From assembly GCF_017114985.1 (NCBI RefSeq), contig NZ_JABXKP010000021.1, forward strand, positions 1 to 64,000: a stretch of DNA of 64,000 nucleotides, read 5' to 3'. This DNA is from Nostoc sp. JL33 (lineage in GTDB: Bacteria; Cyanobacteriota; Cyanobacteriia; Cyanobacteriales; Nostocaceae). Numbering within the stretch: the first letter of the stretch is position 1; every line of letters starts with the position of its first letter. A model generated the notes under the pieces. It was not told the DNA's origin, did no database searches, and saw only the letters and a program-made list of their open reading frames with translations. A program made the translations under genes and the position numbers. Shown here piece after piece: positions 36,986 through 45,385 of this stretch.

Positions 36986-37906
36986 AGTCTTAGTTCTCGC
37001 TTGATTGTTGGGATTAAAGTCACGTCACTTCAAAGTAATAAATATACAGATAAAGCGTATATTTGGTAACTTTTTTGTGCCGCTACATGTATTATACGGT
37101 TCTTACTCAAAAGGTCAAGTAACTGATTTTTTAAAAAATATGTATTATGCCTTTACAGGTAACATACTACATAGTGGCTTTTTATACAATTTTAATTAAA
37201 AATAAGTTTTTATTTATCAAGTTATTCACATAACTATGGCAAGCTAAAAGCTGAAGTTTCTCAAAAAATTTATAAGTTAAATTTATAGCGTATTAATACT
37301 GCTAAATCAACGGAAATGCCCTGACTGCAAAGATATAGTAAAGCAATAGACAAGCTTTTATATAAGTGAAGCTTAAATAAATTTTTAAAACTCAAAAATG
37401 GGATTCTGCATTTTTGAATAAGTATTTATATGTAAAAAAAATTATACTAGATTTTTTTTATACATATATTGATGGAATAGATATAATTTCTTTTAATATA
37501 TAAACGCTTAAGTTTGCTTAATTATTGATTAATGGGAAAAGAGCTTTATTTACTAAACAAAACTTTTGGAAATAAATAAAGAAAAGATAAATTTTTGGAT
37601 AAGAATTATAAAGATTTAGCGTTCGTAATAAAATCCGCCAATTATTGTTTAGACTTAGCTGTATACAAACCTTGTATTTACATACTAACTACATACAGGC
37701 AAGGTACTTATCAGTAATAAAAAAAAAGCTGCCGCTTTCGCCCTAGAGGGCGTAAAAACCAAAATTATGGGAGTTTTGCCGAAAATATCATTGAAACGGA
37801 AGAGGGCTTTTATTTTTTGGATATTCCGAAATCTTGGTCGTCACCCTAACGCTAGGTAGATTTTTTTGCTAGATTATTTATACAACCAAAATGTTTTTTA
37901 GCCTTC
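36986..37906. other. Divergent promoter region between peptide array and HlyD gene
   Basis: Very AT-rich, 920 bases. Promoters for both directions must be here. A small ORF at 37767-37859 (+) encodes MGVLPKISLKRKRAFIFWIF..., preceded by a hairpin CGCCCT-AG-AGGGCG. I give it low weight as a gene; it is described among the findings. Confidence 0.4.
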
Positions 37907-39238
37907 ATGCTCATTGACCCCCAAGCAGACTTTGTTCGCCTAGTCCAAAACGACGAATATCTTCCACCAATCAGCATCTGGACAAGGTTGGGAGGGATAT
38001 TTTTAATTGGAAGTGTTGGCGCTACTTTCGCACTTACTAGCGTCATTGAATACAACGTAATAGTCAAGGCTGATGCTACCGTCCGCCCAACCGGAGAAAT
38101 ACGGTTAGTGCAAGCATCAGCCGAGGGAACAATCATCAGCATCAAGGTGAAAGAAAATCAGGTTGTGAAAAAGGGAGATACGATCGCACTGATCGACAAT
38201 TCCCAATTGCAAAGTAAAAAAAGTCAAATACTCGGCAATATCCAACAGAATCAGTTACAACGATCGCAAATCAATGCACAACTCACAGCACTAAAAGCTC
38301 AAATGGCTGCTGAGTCCAGTGCAATGGGACAGGCGATCTCATCTGCAAAAGCGGACTTAAATCGCAACAAAAGAGACTATCAAGATCGGCAAATCACTAG
38401 TGAGGCAGACGTACAAGAAATACAAGCCTCTGTTGAATTAGCTAAAGAGGAACTGAAGCGATATGAGCAGTTAGGAAATACAGGGGCGATCGCTGCTCTC
38501 GAAATTAAAGAAAAAGAACAAGCTTTTAAAGCTGCTACTGCTAGACTCGAACACGCTAAAGCCGGACTCAATCCTAGTAATGCTAATGTGGCGATCGCTC
38601 AAGAACGCATTGCTCAAGAATCGACAAAGGGTCAGTCTACTCTCGCTCAATTGAACAAAGAGAAAGAGGAAATCATCAGGCGTGAAGTTGAAATCCAAAA
38701 CCAAATTAGCAGCGCTCAACAAGAACTTAAACAAGTCTTTACGGAACTCCAAAAAACTGTAGTTCGTACCTCAGAGGCAGGTACTATCCTCAAACTAGAA
38801 TTAAGAAATACTGGACAAGTTGTCCGTCCTGGGGATGTGATCGCTCAAATTGCTCCCAACAATGCCCCTCTGGTGATCAAATCTCGTGTTGCCGCTTCTG
38901 ATATTAGTAAAGTGAAGGTGTGTAAAGTCGCAAAAGTAACAAAATGTCCAGAGGGGGAAGTACAAATGCGGTTTTCTGCCTATCCGTACCCAGATTATGG
39001 AACCCTCAAAGGTGCTGTCAGAGGTATTAGTGCCGACGCCATTACATCTCAAGCTAACGGTATTCCAATTGCGCCTTACTATGAGGTGACAATTGAGGCA
39101 GAGAGACTTTATTTAAAAAGGGGCGATATATCCTATCCTCTTCAAGCAGGTATGGAAGTTACAGCTGATATTATTTCCAAAAAAGAAACCCTACTGAAAT
39201 TTATTCTGAGAAAAGCAAGGTTGCTAACAGATTTGTAG
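37907..39238 (+). CDS. HlyD-family membrane fusion protein
   Basis: 443 residues; periplasmic adaptor of a type I-like exporter. A short cytoplasmic start is followed by one TM near 29-48 (GGIFLIGSVGATFALTSVIEY) and a biotinyl-lipoyl half-motif near 70-100 (ASAEGTIISIKVKENQVVKKGD). A long alpha-helical hairpin follows (about 110-290, Gln/Lys/Glu/Ala rich), then the second lipoyl half (VVRTSEAGTILKLELRNTGQVVRPGD) and a beta-barrel. It diverges from the peptide array and complements the C39 exporter, which itself lacks an adaptor. A TolC homologue would be needed but is not in the window. Confidence 0.88.
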   Translation: MLIDPQADFVRLVQNDEYLPPISIWTRLGGIFLIGSVGATFALTSVIEYNVIVKADATVRPTGEIRLVQASAEGTIISIKVKENQVVKKGDTIALIDNSQLQSKKSQILGNIQQNQLQRSQINAQLTALKAQMAAESSAMGQAISSAKADLNRNKRDYQDRQITSEADVQEIQASVELAKEELKRYEQLGNTGAIAALEIKEKEQAFKAATARLEHAKAGLNPSNANVAIAQERIAQESTKGQSTLAQLNKEKEEIIRREVEIQNQISSAQQELKQVFTELQKTVVRTSEAGTILKLELRNTGQVVRPGDVIAQIAPNNAPLVIKSRVAASDISKVKVCKVAKVTKCPEGEVQMRFSAYPYPDYGTLKGAVRGISADAITSQANGIPIAPYYEVTIEAERLYLKRGDISYPLQAGMEVTADIISKKETLLKFILRKARLLTDL

Positions 39239-39281
39239 GCTCCTTACTGTATTCCACGCCATCGAAAACCACTATAGGAAT

Positions 39282-39959
39282 TCACGCATTCACGCATTGA
39301 AGATAGACCAAGGCTGTAAACAGTTCAAAAATTTTATTAACTAATTCACAGGCTTGCTTAGGAATATCTTCTGCTAAATGCATACTTGCAATGAATTCTT
39401 TTGTTTCATTAGAATGAACATTATCGTCATTTTCAGCGAGTAAATGACGATTTCCAAAATCCGCATACTCTCGATTAGTAAGAAATTTTAATTCTTGAGT
39501 GACTGGTGCACTTATTAAGAAAAAAATATTCAAAATGGATTCTATCCACTCAATAGCTACTAGCTTATAACTGGGGTTAACTTGAAAACTTCGCCGATAT
39601 AGTTGATAAATTATTTGTCTACAAATCACTGTCTGATCACTCCAATTAAATTTTAAAGAGTCAGTGAAATTTAAAAATCTATTAAAATTTAAGCCTGATA
39701 AATTTTTTAAAACCCATATCCAATGATTCTCTTCTTCACGGGTTTGTTTGTTAACAATATGTGGAATTGGGTTAACTGTTGGTTCTTCTAAGCAAACAAA
39801 CTTGTTTGAATCTCCATATCCGATTACAAAAAGTGCAAAGCAAGGAGCAAAACATAATCTTTGTATAAGATCAATGCTTTTATCTCCTAAAAACTCAAAG
39901 AAGGCTAATTGATTAAATTTGGCTGATTCTTTTTCAATTAATGCAAACACTTTTTTCAT
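39282..39959 (-). CDS. Helical protein, possibly heme-oxygenase-like metal protein (CADD/DUF3865-like)
   Basis: 225 residues, mostly helical with AT-rich codons. Possible dimetal ligands are an E-x(2)-H in REEENHWIWVL (about 93-103), a Glu in AIEWIESILN near 137 and a His/Asp/His set in NRHLLAENDDNVHSNE near 172-187, spaced as in heme-oxygenase-like diiron proteins. I believe it is related to cyanobacterial CADD-like proteins, but this rests on pattern only. It sits 44 bases from the HlyD gene in convergent orientation. It could be a core-modifying enzyme for the exported peptides, or unrelated. Confidence 0.5.
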   Translation of the reverse strand: MKKVFALIEKESAKFNQLAFFEFLGDKSIDLIQRLCFAPCFALFVIGYGDSNKFVCLEEPTVNPIPHIVNKQTREEENHWIWVLKNLSGLNFNRFLNFTDSLKFNWSDQTVICRQIIYQLYRRSFQVNPSYKLVAIEWIESILNIFFLISAPVTQELKFLTNREYADFGNRHLLAENDDNVHSNETKEFIASMHLAEDIPKQACELVNKIFELFTALVYLQCVNA

Positions 39960-40821
39960 GTTGAACTTTCACCTACAATCATTAGTTGTTTACTATTAAA
40001 GTTCCTCAAGGTAGCACCTGCTTACTTTACGTTCGACGCGCAAGTTTTATGCAGAGCCAGCCAATTCTTTACAAAAGTTCATAAAAGAGTCTTACCTGAT
40101 AATTGGACAGCGCACCACCTGTTGAGTTATCAGTTCCGCTCAGAAGTTTTATGCACAGCCAGCCAATTCTTTACAAAAGTTCATAAAAGAGTCCTACCTG
40201 ATAATTGGACAGCGCAGCACCTATTGAGTTATCAGTTCCGCTCAAAGGCTTTATGCACAGCCAGCCAATTCTTTACAAAAATTCACCAATGGCGTTACAG
40301 CCAACGTTTTCCCCTTATGCGTCGTCAGAGTTTTGTTTTGCTCGCTTGGGCATGGTGATAAACTTTACCTCAACCTCTCACGGATGTGGAAGCAATACGG
40401 TTCGGTTAAGGCAAGAGACGCGATAAATCGCCGTCTCTACAAAGAACTGATTATTGTAAAGACGGCGATCGCGTCTTTGCGATTAGCGGCGTGTCATCAA
40501 AAAACCTTATCCGAACCGTATTGGATGTGGAAGGGTAACGAAGGTAGGCATAAACAAACCTAACTATGTAACGAAATATAAAATGCTCAAAACCTTTGCG
40601 ATCGCAACTCAACTCAACTCTTGGAGAGGCTACGCGTTAAATGCCGTCCCTTGCGCGTCTCCTGTCTTTATAAGGCTTTACGCTTGACTTCTCTATGAGA
40701 CGCTACCGCGTTAAGCGTTCGCGGAGCGTCTCGAAGAGAAGCTATGCCGTTGGCGCAGCGTCTCGTAGAGAAGGCTTTAGGTTCCGCTCGCAATCACGTA
40801 GTTATGAATTTTCCCGCCTAC
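39960..40821. other. Repeat-rich spacer
   Basis: Contains a 102-bp tandem repeat and many dispersed repeat pieces (GCGGAGCGTCTCG, CGTCTCTAC palindromes, HIP1). Several frames are open by chance, but none looks like a real gene. Confidence 0.6.
40042..40275. repeat. 102-bp tandem repeat (about 2.3 units)
   Basis: The block AAGTTTTATGCASAGCCAGCCAATTC...CAGTTCCGCTCA recurs with a period of 102 bases (TTATGC at 40047, 40149 and 40251). 102 is a multiple of three, so the repeat stays open in one frame (LCTASQFFTK...), but there is no start signal. Confidence 0.85.
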
Positions 40822-42516
40822 CTACTTAGGTTGAAGATTTGATGGTTTGACAGACTGGGGAATAGAGCCATTCCAAATTTGATTGAATTGATCTGCTGAC
40901 AACGATTGTATAAGACTGAGATTAAGCGACTCTTTAGTGATGAATTTAGCGTAGGAAGGCTGCAAATAGGAGCGGTATTCAGGGCGGTTGAGGAGATGGG
41001 TTTCCAAAAAAGCTACGCTAAGGGCGTTGAGATAAGAATAAACAGGAGCGCGATCGGGGCCCAGCAACGCAGGCGGCACAGGTAAGACATCGTTTTGAGA
41101 AGTAGATTCTCCGATCGCTGAAAAGTGGGTAGCGTTTTCGATCAAAGCTAGGTATTTATTGGGTTCAGAAAGCCAGGTGAAGGGGCGAATTTGCTCAAAT
41201 ACGGGTGGGGCGAAAATATCTTGACTACCTGCTACCAGCATTACCGGAATTTTAATTTGACTTATTCCGCCCTCACCCAAAACTGAGCTGTCAATCGGAT
41301 TAATCGCAATAATCGCCTTGATGCGATCGTCTTTGAGTTCGTAATTTTTCGGGGGTAACTTAATTGCTTGACACTGCAAAGCCAGCGATAAATTAAAGGA
41401 TGAATTATCATCAGGATTACAGTCTTGCTTGAGTTGGTTAAAGTTAATCTTTGCTCCTGCTAGAGTCAAAACAGTATAACCGCCAAAGGACTGACCAATC
41501 GCCCCAACTTTCTCAAAATTGAGTTTTCCTTGGAGGGCGGGATCAGATTTTTCCAGACGCTGGAGTTCATCGAGTAGATACTTAATATCCAAAGGTCGGT
41601 TGAGAAATTCTGCTTCGTCTGGCGGCCCTGCCAAACCCGCAAAATATTGCTCAAAGCGTTTGGCATTACTACCAGGGTGTTCCAGTACAGCAACGGCAAA
41701 ACCATAGGATGCTAGATGTTGGGCCAGGTAGACAAAGGTAGAGCGGTCTGAAGCGATGCCATGAGAAATTACAATCAGGGGAAAGGGAGGCGACACAGAG
41801 TTGTGAGTTGTCAGTTGTGAGTTTTGAGTTGCAGGTACATATATATCCACGGGTAGACGGCGATCGCGAGAAACGTCATTTAGCTCAAAGCTTTTTTTCT
41901 GCCAGTGGAATTTTCCTGGCGATCGCAAATCTGGCAGTTGGGAGAAGTCAGTAGTTGAATTGGCTGCTTGAGCGATCGCTTCTTTTTCAAGAGAGGCAAA
42001 AACTTCATCTTTCTTTTTCAGCAATTGTGACAATTCATCGACTATCTTTAGCCCTTCTGTGAAATTCACCCGTATGGTATTGCTAGGAAATTTCCGCAGC
42101 AAATTCACCACTGTTAAGCCCTTTTGATCAGCAGCAGACAAAATCAAAGAGGCACGTATGGCATAAAAGCCGTTCTTTCGAGACTGGGTGAGGAGTAATT
42201 TTCCCAGCTGTTGCATCAGCTGTTCGCCTATAGGTGAGTAGGTAACTTGAGATACTAGTGTAGGAGTGACATTGAAGCGTTGCTGGAGTAGATCCCGCAG
42301 TTGAGCGAGTTGTTGAGGACTAGCACGATTAGCATAAAATGAAAAGTCCTCATCGATTTTGCCTTCTTTAGCAAAAGTTTCTAGCGAGTCCACGGATAAG
42401 TAGAATTCGCCGAAGGGAGGGTAATAAAAGCTAATGCGTTCAGCTCCCAATCCAGGAGTAGCAGTCAAAAAGGTAGATAGCATACCTAAACCCAGGTATC
42501 TCAAAAATTTTTTCAT
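40822..42516 (-). CDS. Secreted alpha/beta hydrolase with DUF1400 N-terminus
   Basis: 564 residues from ATG 42516 (MKKFLRYLGLGML), a signal peptide ending near ATPGLGA-E. The DUF1400 region (about 25-190) is followed by an alpha/beta hydrolase with oxyanion/HG segment VISHGIASDRSTF, nucleophile elbow GQSFGGYT, an acid near DIFAPP and His in NATHFSA. Cyanobacterial members act as lipases or PAF-acetylhydrolase-like esterases; the substrate is unknown. A stretch around residue 235 (ATQNSQLTTHNSVSPP) comes from a heptamer spacer-type repeat (GTTGTGA/GTTGTCA) inserted in frame at about 41795-41845. Confidence 0.85.
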   Translation of the reverse strand: MKKFLRYLGLGMLSTFLTATPGLGAERISFYYPPFGEFYLSVDSLETFAKEGKIDEDFSFYANRASPQQLAQLRDLLQQRFNVTPTLVSQVTYSPIGEQLMQQLGKLLLTQSRKNGFYAIRASLILSAADQKGLTVVNLLRKFPSNTIRVNFTEGLKIVDELSQLLKKKDEVFASLEKEAIAQAANSTTDFSQLPDLRSPGKFHWQKKSFELNDVSRDRRLPVDIYVPATQNSQLTTHNSVSPPFPLIVISHGIASDRSTFVYLAQHLASYGFAVAVLEHPGSNAKRFEQYFAGLAGPPDEAEFLNRPLDIKYLLDELQRLEKSDPALQGKLNFEKVGAIGQSFGGYTVLTLAGAKINFNQLKQDCNPDDNSSFNLSLALQCQAIKLPPKNYELKDDRIKAIIAINPIDSSVLGEGGISQIKIPVMLVAGSQDIFAPPVFEQIRPFTWLSEPNKYLALIENATHFSAIGESTSQNDVLPVPPALLGPDRAPVYSYLNALSVAFLETHLLNRPEYRSYLQPSYAKFITKESLNLSLIQSLSADQFNQIWNGSIPQSVKPSNLQPK

Positions 42517-42780
42517 TAAAAAAACCCACTGTCTAACCCTGCCAAACAAGTTTGGGCAGGGAGGAAAGCGGGGCGGTATGTATCACCGCTTTCCTGTTTA
42601 CTTGGTTTAGATATATCAAACAGGTTATAAGCACAAGGAAGCAAGTTCTTACAGCCATAGTGCCGCACATACGCCATAAGCGACACTGAATTAAATTTCG
42701 GGATGGTAGGGGCCCACAGCTAGCTGTGCGCTCTTACTTATAAGAATACTCCTTGAAAAAGAAAAGCGGATAGTCTACTT

Positions 42781-42825
42781 AGGGACTGACAAATAAAAAA
42801 ATACTCAACTACTTGTTGTGGGGTG
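42781..42825. repeat. 45-base inverted repeat, left arm
   Basis: AGGGACTGACAAATAAAAAA... to GGGGTG matches the reverse complement of 43521-43565 at 43 of 45 bases. A shorter same-orientation copy lies at 43240-43279. Confidence 0.85.
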
Positions 42826-42945
42826 GGGTGCAGCAATTTGATTGGCGTGACTCACGGATTAGTGGGATTTGCGATCGCCTGAGTTGATCTTGCCTACGTA
42901 GCCAGTGTTATATCATTGCGCTTGATTAGTTGCTAAACCCCAAGA

Positions 42946-43109
42946 ACCCCACCCCGCCAAAGCTACGCTTTGTCTCCCCTCCCCGCAAGCGAGGAGGGGC
43001 TGGAGAGGAGGGGCTGGAGAGGAGGGGCTGGAGGGAGGGGCTGGAGAGGAGGGGCTGGAGAGGAGGGGCTGGAGAGGAGGGGCTGGAGGTGAGGGGCTGG
43101 GGGTGGGGT
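42946..43109. repeat. Three-stem element with a 15-bp minisatellite
   Basis: Outer stem ACCCCACCCC/GGGGTGGGGT, inner hairpins CAAAGC-TAC-GCTTTG and CCCTCC/GAGGAGGG, then repeated GGGGCTGGAGAGGAG 15-mers (about 42993-43095). Same plan as 32132-32215 and 58881-58944, here expanded by slippage. Confidence 0.75.
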
Positions 43110-43319
43110 GCAATGACTGTGGGAATGATAACTAATTATCCGGGCTTGATATTATTCTTAGAAATATCATGGTTACGCATAGAAATGAAAAATGCGATCG
43201 CCTTTAGATCCATTTTCTCTGAACGGGATGTCTGCGATAAGGGACTGACAACAAATAAATTACTACTACTTGTGGGGTGGACATCTTGTCCGCCCTTGGC
43301 TACGGGCGCTCGTGTCGCT

Positions 43320-43508
43320 ATTGGTGTCAACTTAAGCCAAAACCCTTTTCAAACCTCGTTTCCAGCCAGAGGCTGGAAATGCACCTGATTGCGGTGCCGC
43401 AAGTCTTGAGGCGGAGCCTCAGAATAGGCATTAAGAGTCAGAGACTGGGAACGAGATAATCTCTAAAAGCTTTTTAGAGACTGGCTTTCACGTTAAGTTG
43501 ACACCAAT
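43320..43508. mobile_element. MITE-like element with 16-base perfect terminal inverted repeats
   Basis: ATTGGTGTCAACTTAA at the left and its exact reverse complement at the right bound 189 bases. Inside are hairpins TTTCCAGCC-AGA-GGCTGGAAA, GAGGC-/GCCTC and TCTCTAAAAGC/TTTTTAGAGA. There is no coding capacity. No clear target-site duplication was seen. An eroded inverted copy lies at 31785-31973. Confidence 0.8.
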
Positions 43509-43520
43509 GGCTTTTCGGCG

Positions 43521-43565
43521 CACCCCACAAGAAGTAATTGAGTATTTTTTTATTTGTCAGTCCCT
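43521..43565. repeat. 45-base inverted repeat, right arm
   Basis: Reverse complement of 42781-42825 with two mismatches. The pair bounds about 785 bases that include the three-stem element and the nested MITE. Confidence 0.85.
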
Positions 43566-43616
43566 AAGCCGCTAAAAAGCGTCTACGCTAACGGCTGTCA
43601 GCAAATAATTTCTCAC

Positions 43617-43830
43617 GGGAGCGGTATCACAACTTACGGGAGCGGTATCACAACTTATGGGAGCGGTATCAGAACTTATGGGAGCGGTATCACAACTTAT
43701 GGGAACGGTATCACAACTTATGGGAACGGTATCACAACTTATGGGAGCGGTATCACAACTTACAGGAGCGGTATCACAACTTACAGGAGCGGTATCACAA
43801 CTTACGGCAACGGTATCACAACTTACAGGA
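43617..43830. repeat. 21-bp minisatellite (ten units plus partial)
   Basis: Units of the type GGAGCGGTATCACAACTTAT with point differences (GGAACGG, CAGGAGCGG). Period 21 leaves two frames open (GSGITTY and MGAVSQL), but there is no ribosome-binding site or conserved flank. I treat it as non-coding. Confidence 0.88.
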
Positions 43831-44021
43831 GCAGTCTCGCTTAAAGCAATTATGAAGTTTAGACAATTATCTCTATAAAGATTAAGATTTGGTAATTAGA
43901 TCCCGAAAGATTACTGCTATAACTTAAAAATTTTATTAGGAAAAATGGCGAGTTATACTGAACCGGAATGTACTTTAATTGAGGCAAGCTAGCTGTAGAA
44001 GCATCTTAAAGGAGTAAATTT

Positions 44022-44438
44022 ATGTCTCGTAAAAAACGTACATCCCGCGTTTTAGAAAAAGCTCAGTTAAGATCGGCTGGACTGAAATCGATTATTCCAA
44101 ACATCAAATTTGATGAAAATTATAGTGTGGAAAAAATGATTGAGTCAATTGACCAGTTGCGTAACACAATTGATGTTTATAATACTGCTTTGTCTGTGGT
44201 TGACTCTTCTAAAACTGAAATTCAAGAGATGGAAAAAAACTTGAGTCAGCTTTCTGAGAAGATGCTGATGGTGGTTGCTATCAAATACGGCAAAGACAGC
44301 CGCGAATATGAGATGGCGGGTGGTGTTCGCAGTAGCGATGCCTGCGGCGGGCTACGCCTACGCGTCCGCAAAATCAGGTCAAGCCGCTTGAAAAATGTTG
44401 CAGAACAAGCATCAGATGAGAATGCTAAAACTGCCTAG
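44022..44438 (+). CDS. Conserved hypothetical protein with repeat-derived insert
   Basis: 138 residues; AAAGGAG lies ten bases before the ATG. A basic N-terminus (MSRKKRTSRVLEKAQLR) is followed by a helical, coiled-coil-like middle (about 40-95, MIESIDQLRNTIDVYNTALSVV). After YEMAGGVR the sequence SSDACGGLRLRV is encoded by a dispersed repeat (GCGATGCCTGCGGCGGGC then TACGCCTACGCG), and the ancestral basic end RKIRSSRLKNVAEQ resumes. I do not recognise the family. Confidence 0.7.
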   Translation: MSRKKRTSRVLEKAQLRSAGLKSIIPNIKFDENYSVEKMIESIDQLRNTIDVYNTALSVVDSSKTEIQEMEKNLSQLSEKMLMVVAIKYGKDSREYEMAGGVRSSDACGGLRLRVRKIRSSRLKNVAEQASDENAKTA

Positions 44439-44626
44439 TAGGGTGTGTTATGCCGAAGGCTAACGCACCGTTTTTATGATCTTAGGACTTACGGATCAAG
44501 TAGGAAATGTAGGGGCAATTTATGAATTCCCCCTACGGTATTTTTAGGAAAATAATTAATTTATATAAAACATACTCACAAAATTAGCAGATAATACATA
44601 TAACTAGCTTCTACTGCCAGCCACTC

Positions 44627-45385
44627 ATGCCGCAAAATAACCAAACTGCCGTCGAATTCCGCGATGTCACTTTTAGCCGCAATCATCGCCCTTTGGTATC
44701 AAATCTCAATTTCACGATTCATCAAGGAGAAGCACTGGTATTACTTGGACGTAGTGGTAGCGGCAAAACTACAACAATGAAGTTAATTAATCGCCTATTT
44801 ACACCTACACAAGGGGAAGTTTTATTTGATGGTATTCCGACAACTCAATGGGATGAAATTAAACTGCGGCGCAAGATTGGTTACGTAATTCAAGAAATTG
44901 GTTTATTTCCCCATTTTAGCGTAGAACGTAATGTGGGTTTAGTCCCGGCTTTGGAAGGTTGGCAACCGAAACAAATAAAAACGCGGGTTTATGAGTTGTT
45001 GCAATTGGTGGGTTTAGAACCAGCACAATTCGCGGGGCGTTACCCGCACGAACTTTCGGGAGGACAAAGGCAAAGAGTCGGTGTAGCCAGGGCTTTAGCA
45101 GCAGATCCGCCAGTGTTGTTAATGGATGAACCCTTTGGCGCACTTGATCCGATTACGCGCTTAGAACTTCAACAAGAGTTTCGGCATTTGCAGCAAGAAT
45201 TAGGCAAAACAGTTGTTTTTGTCACCCACGATATTCAAGAAGCCTTTATTTTGGCATCGAGAATTGGTTTAATGTCTGGTGGAGAATTGGTAGTATTGGG
45301 GACAACAGATGAATTTATGCGATCGCAACACCCAGAAAGCCTCGCTTTTCTCCAATGTCTGCGTTCCCTGCAAGATACTTTATGA
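44627..45385 (+). CDS. opuCA: Osmoprotectant ABC transporter ATPase (OpuCA/ProV-like)
   Basis: 252 residues. Walker A GRSGSGKTT near 37-45, Q-loop YVIQEIGLFP, signature LSGGQRQRVG, Walker B VLLMDEPFGALD and H-loop VTHD are intact. The sequence QEIGLFPHFSVERNVGLVP is typical of glycine betaine/choline/carnitine importers. It lacks C-terminal CBS domains present in many OpuCA proteins. The stop overlaps the permease start (ATGA). Confidence 0.88.
   Translation: MPQNNQTAVEFRDVTFSRNHRPLVSNLNFTIHQGEALVLLGRSGSGKTTTMKLINRLFTPTQGEVLFDGIPTTQWDEIKLRRKIGYVIQEIGLFPHFSVERNVGLVPALEGWQPKQIKTRVYELLQLVGLEPAQFAGRYPHELSGGQRQRVGVARALAADPPVLLMDEPFGALDPITRLELQQEFRHLQQELGKTVVFVTHDIQEAFILASRIGLMSGGELVVLGTTDEFMRSQHPESLAFLQCLRSLQDTL

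Noticed and set aside
35562..37004. Rightward proline/valine-rich frames opposite the peptide array
   Set aside because: They are the reverse reading of glycine/threonine repeat codons. The minus-strand precursors with leaders explain the region.
43617..43830. CRISPR array
   Set aside because: The units are contiguous 21-mers without spacers and no cas genes are near.
43554..43878. Open frames encoding GSGITTY or MGAVSQL repeats
   Set aside because: They exist only because a 21-bp repeat is a multiple of three; no ribosome-binding site and two frames are equally open.
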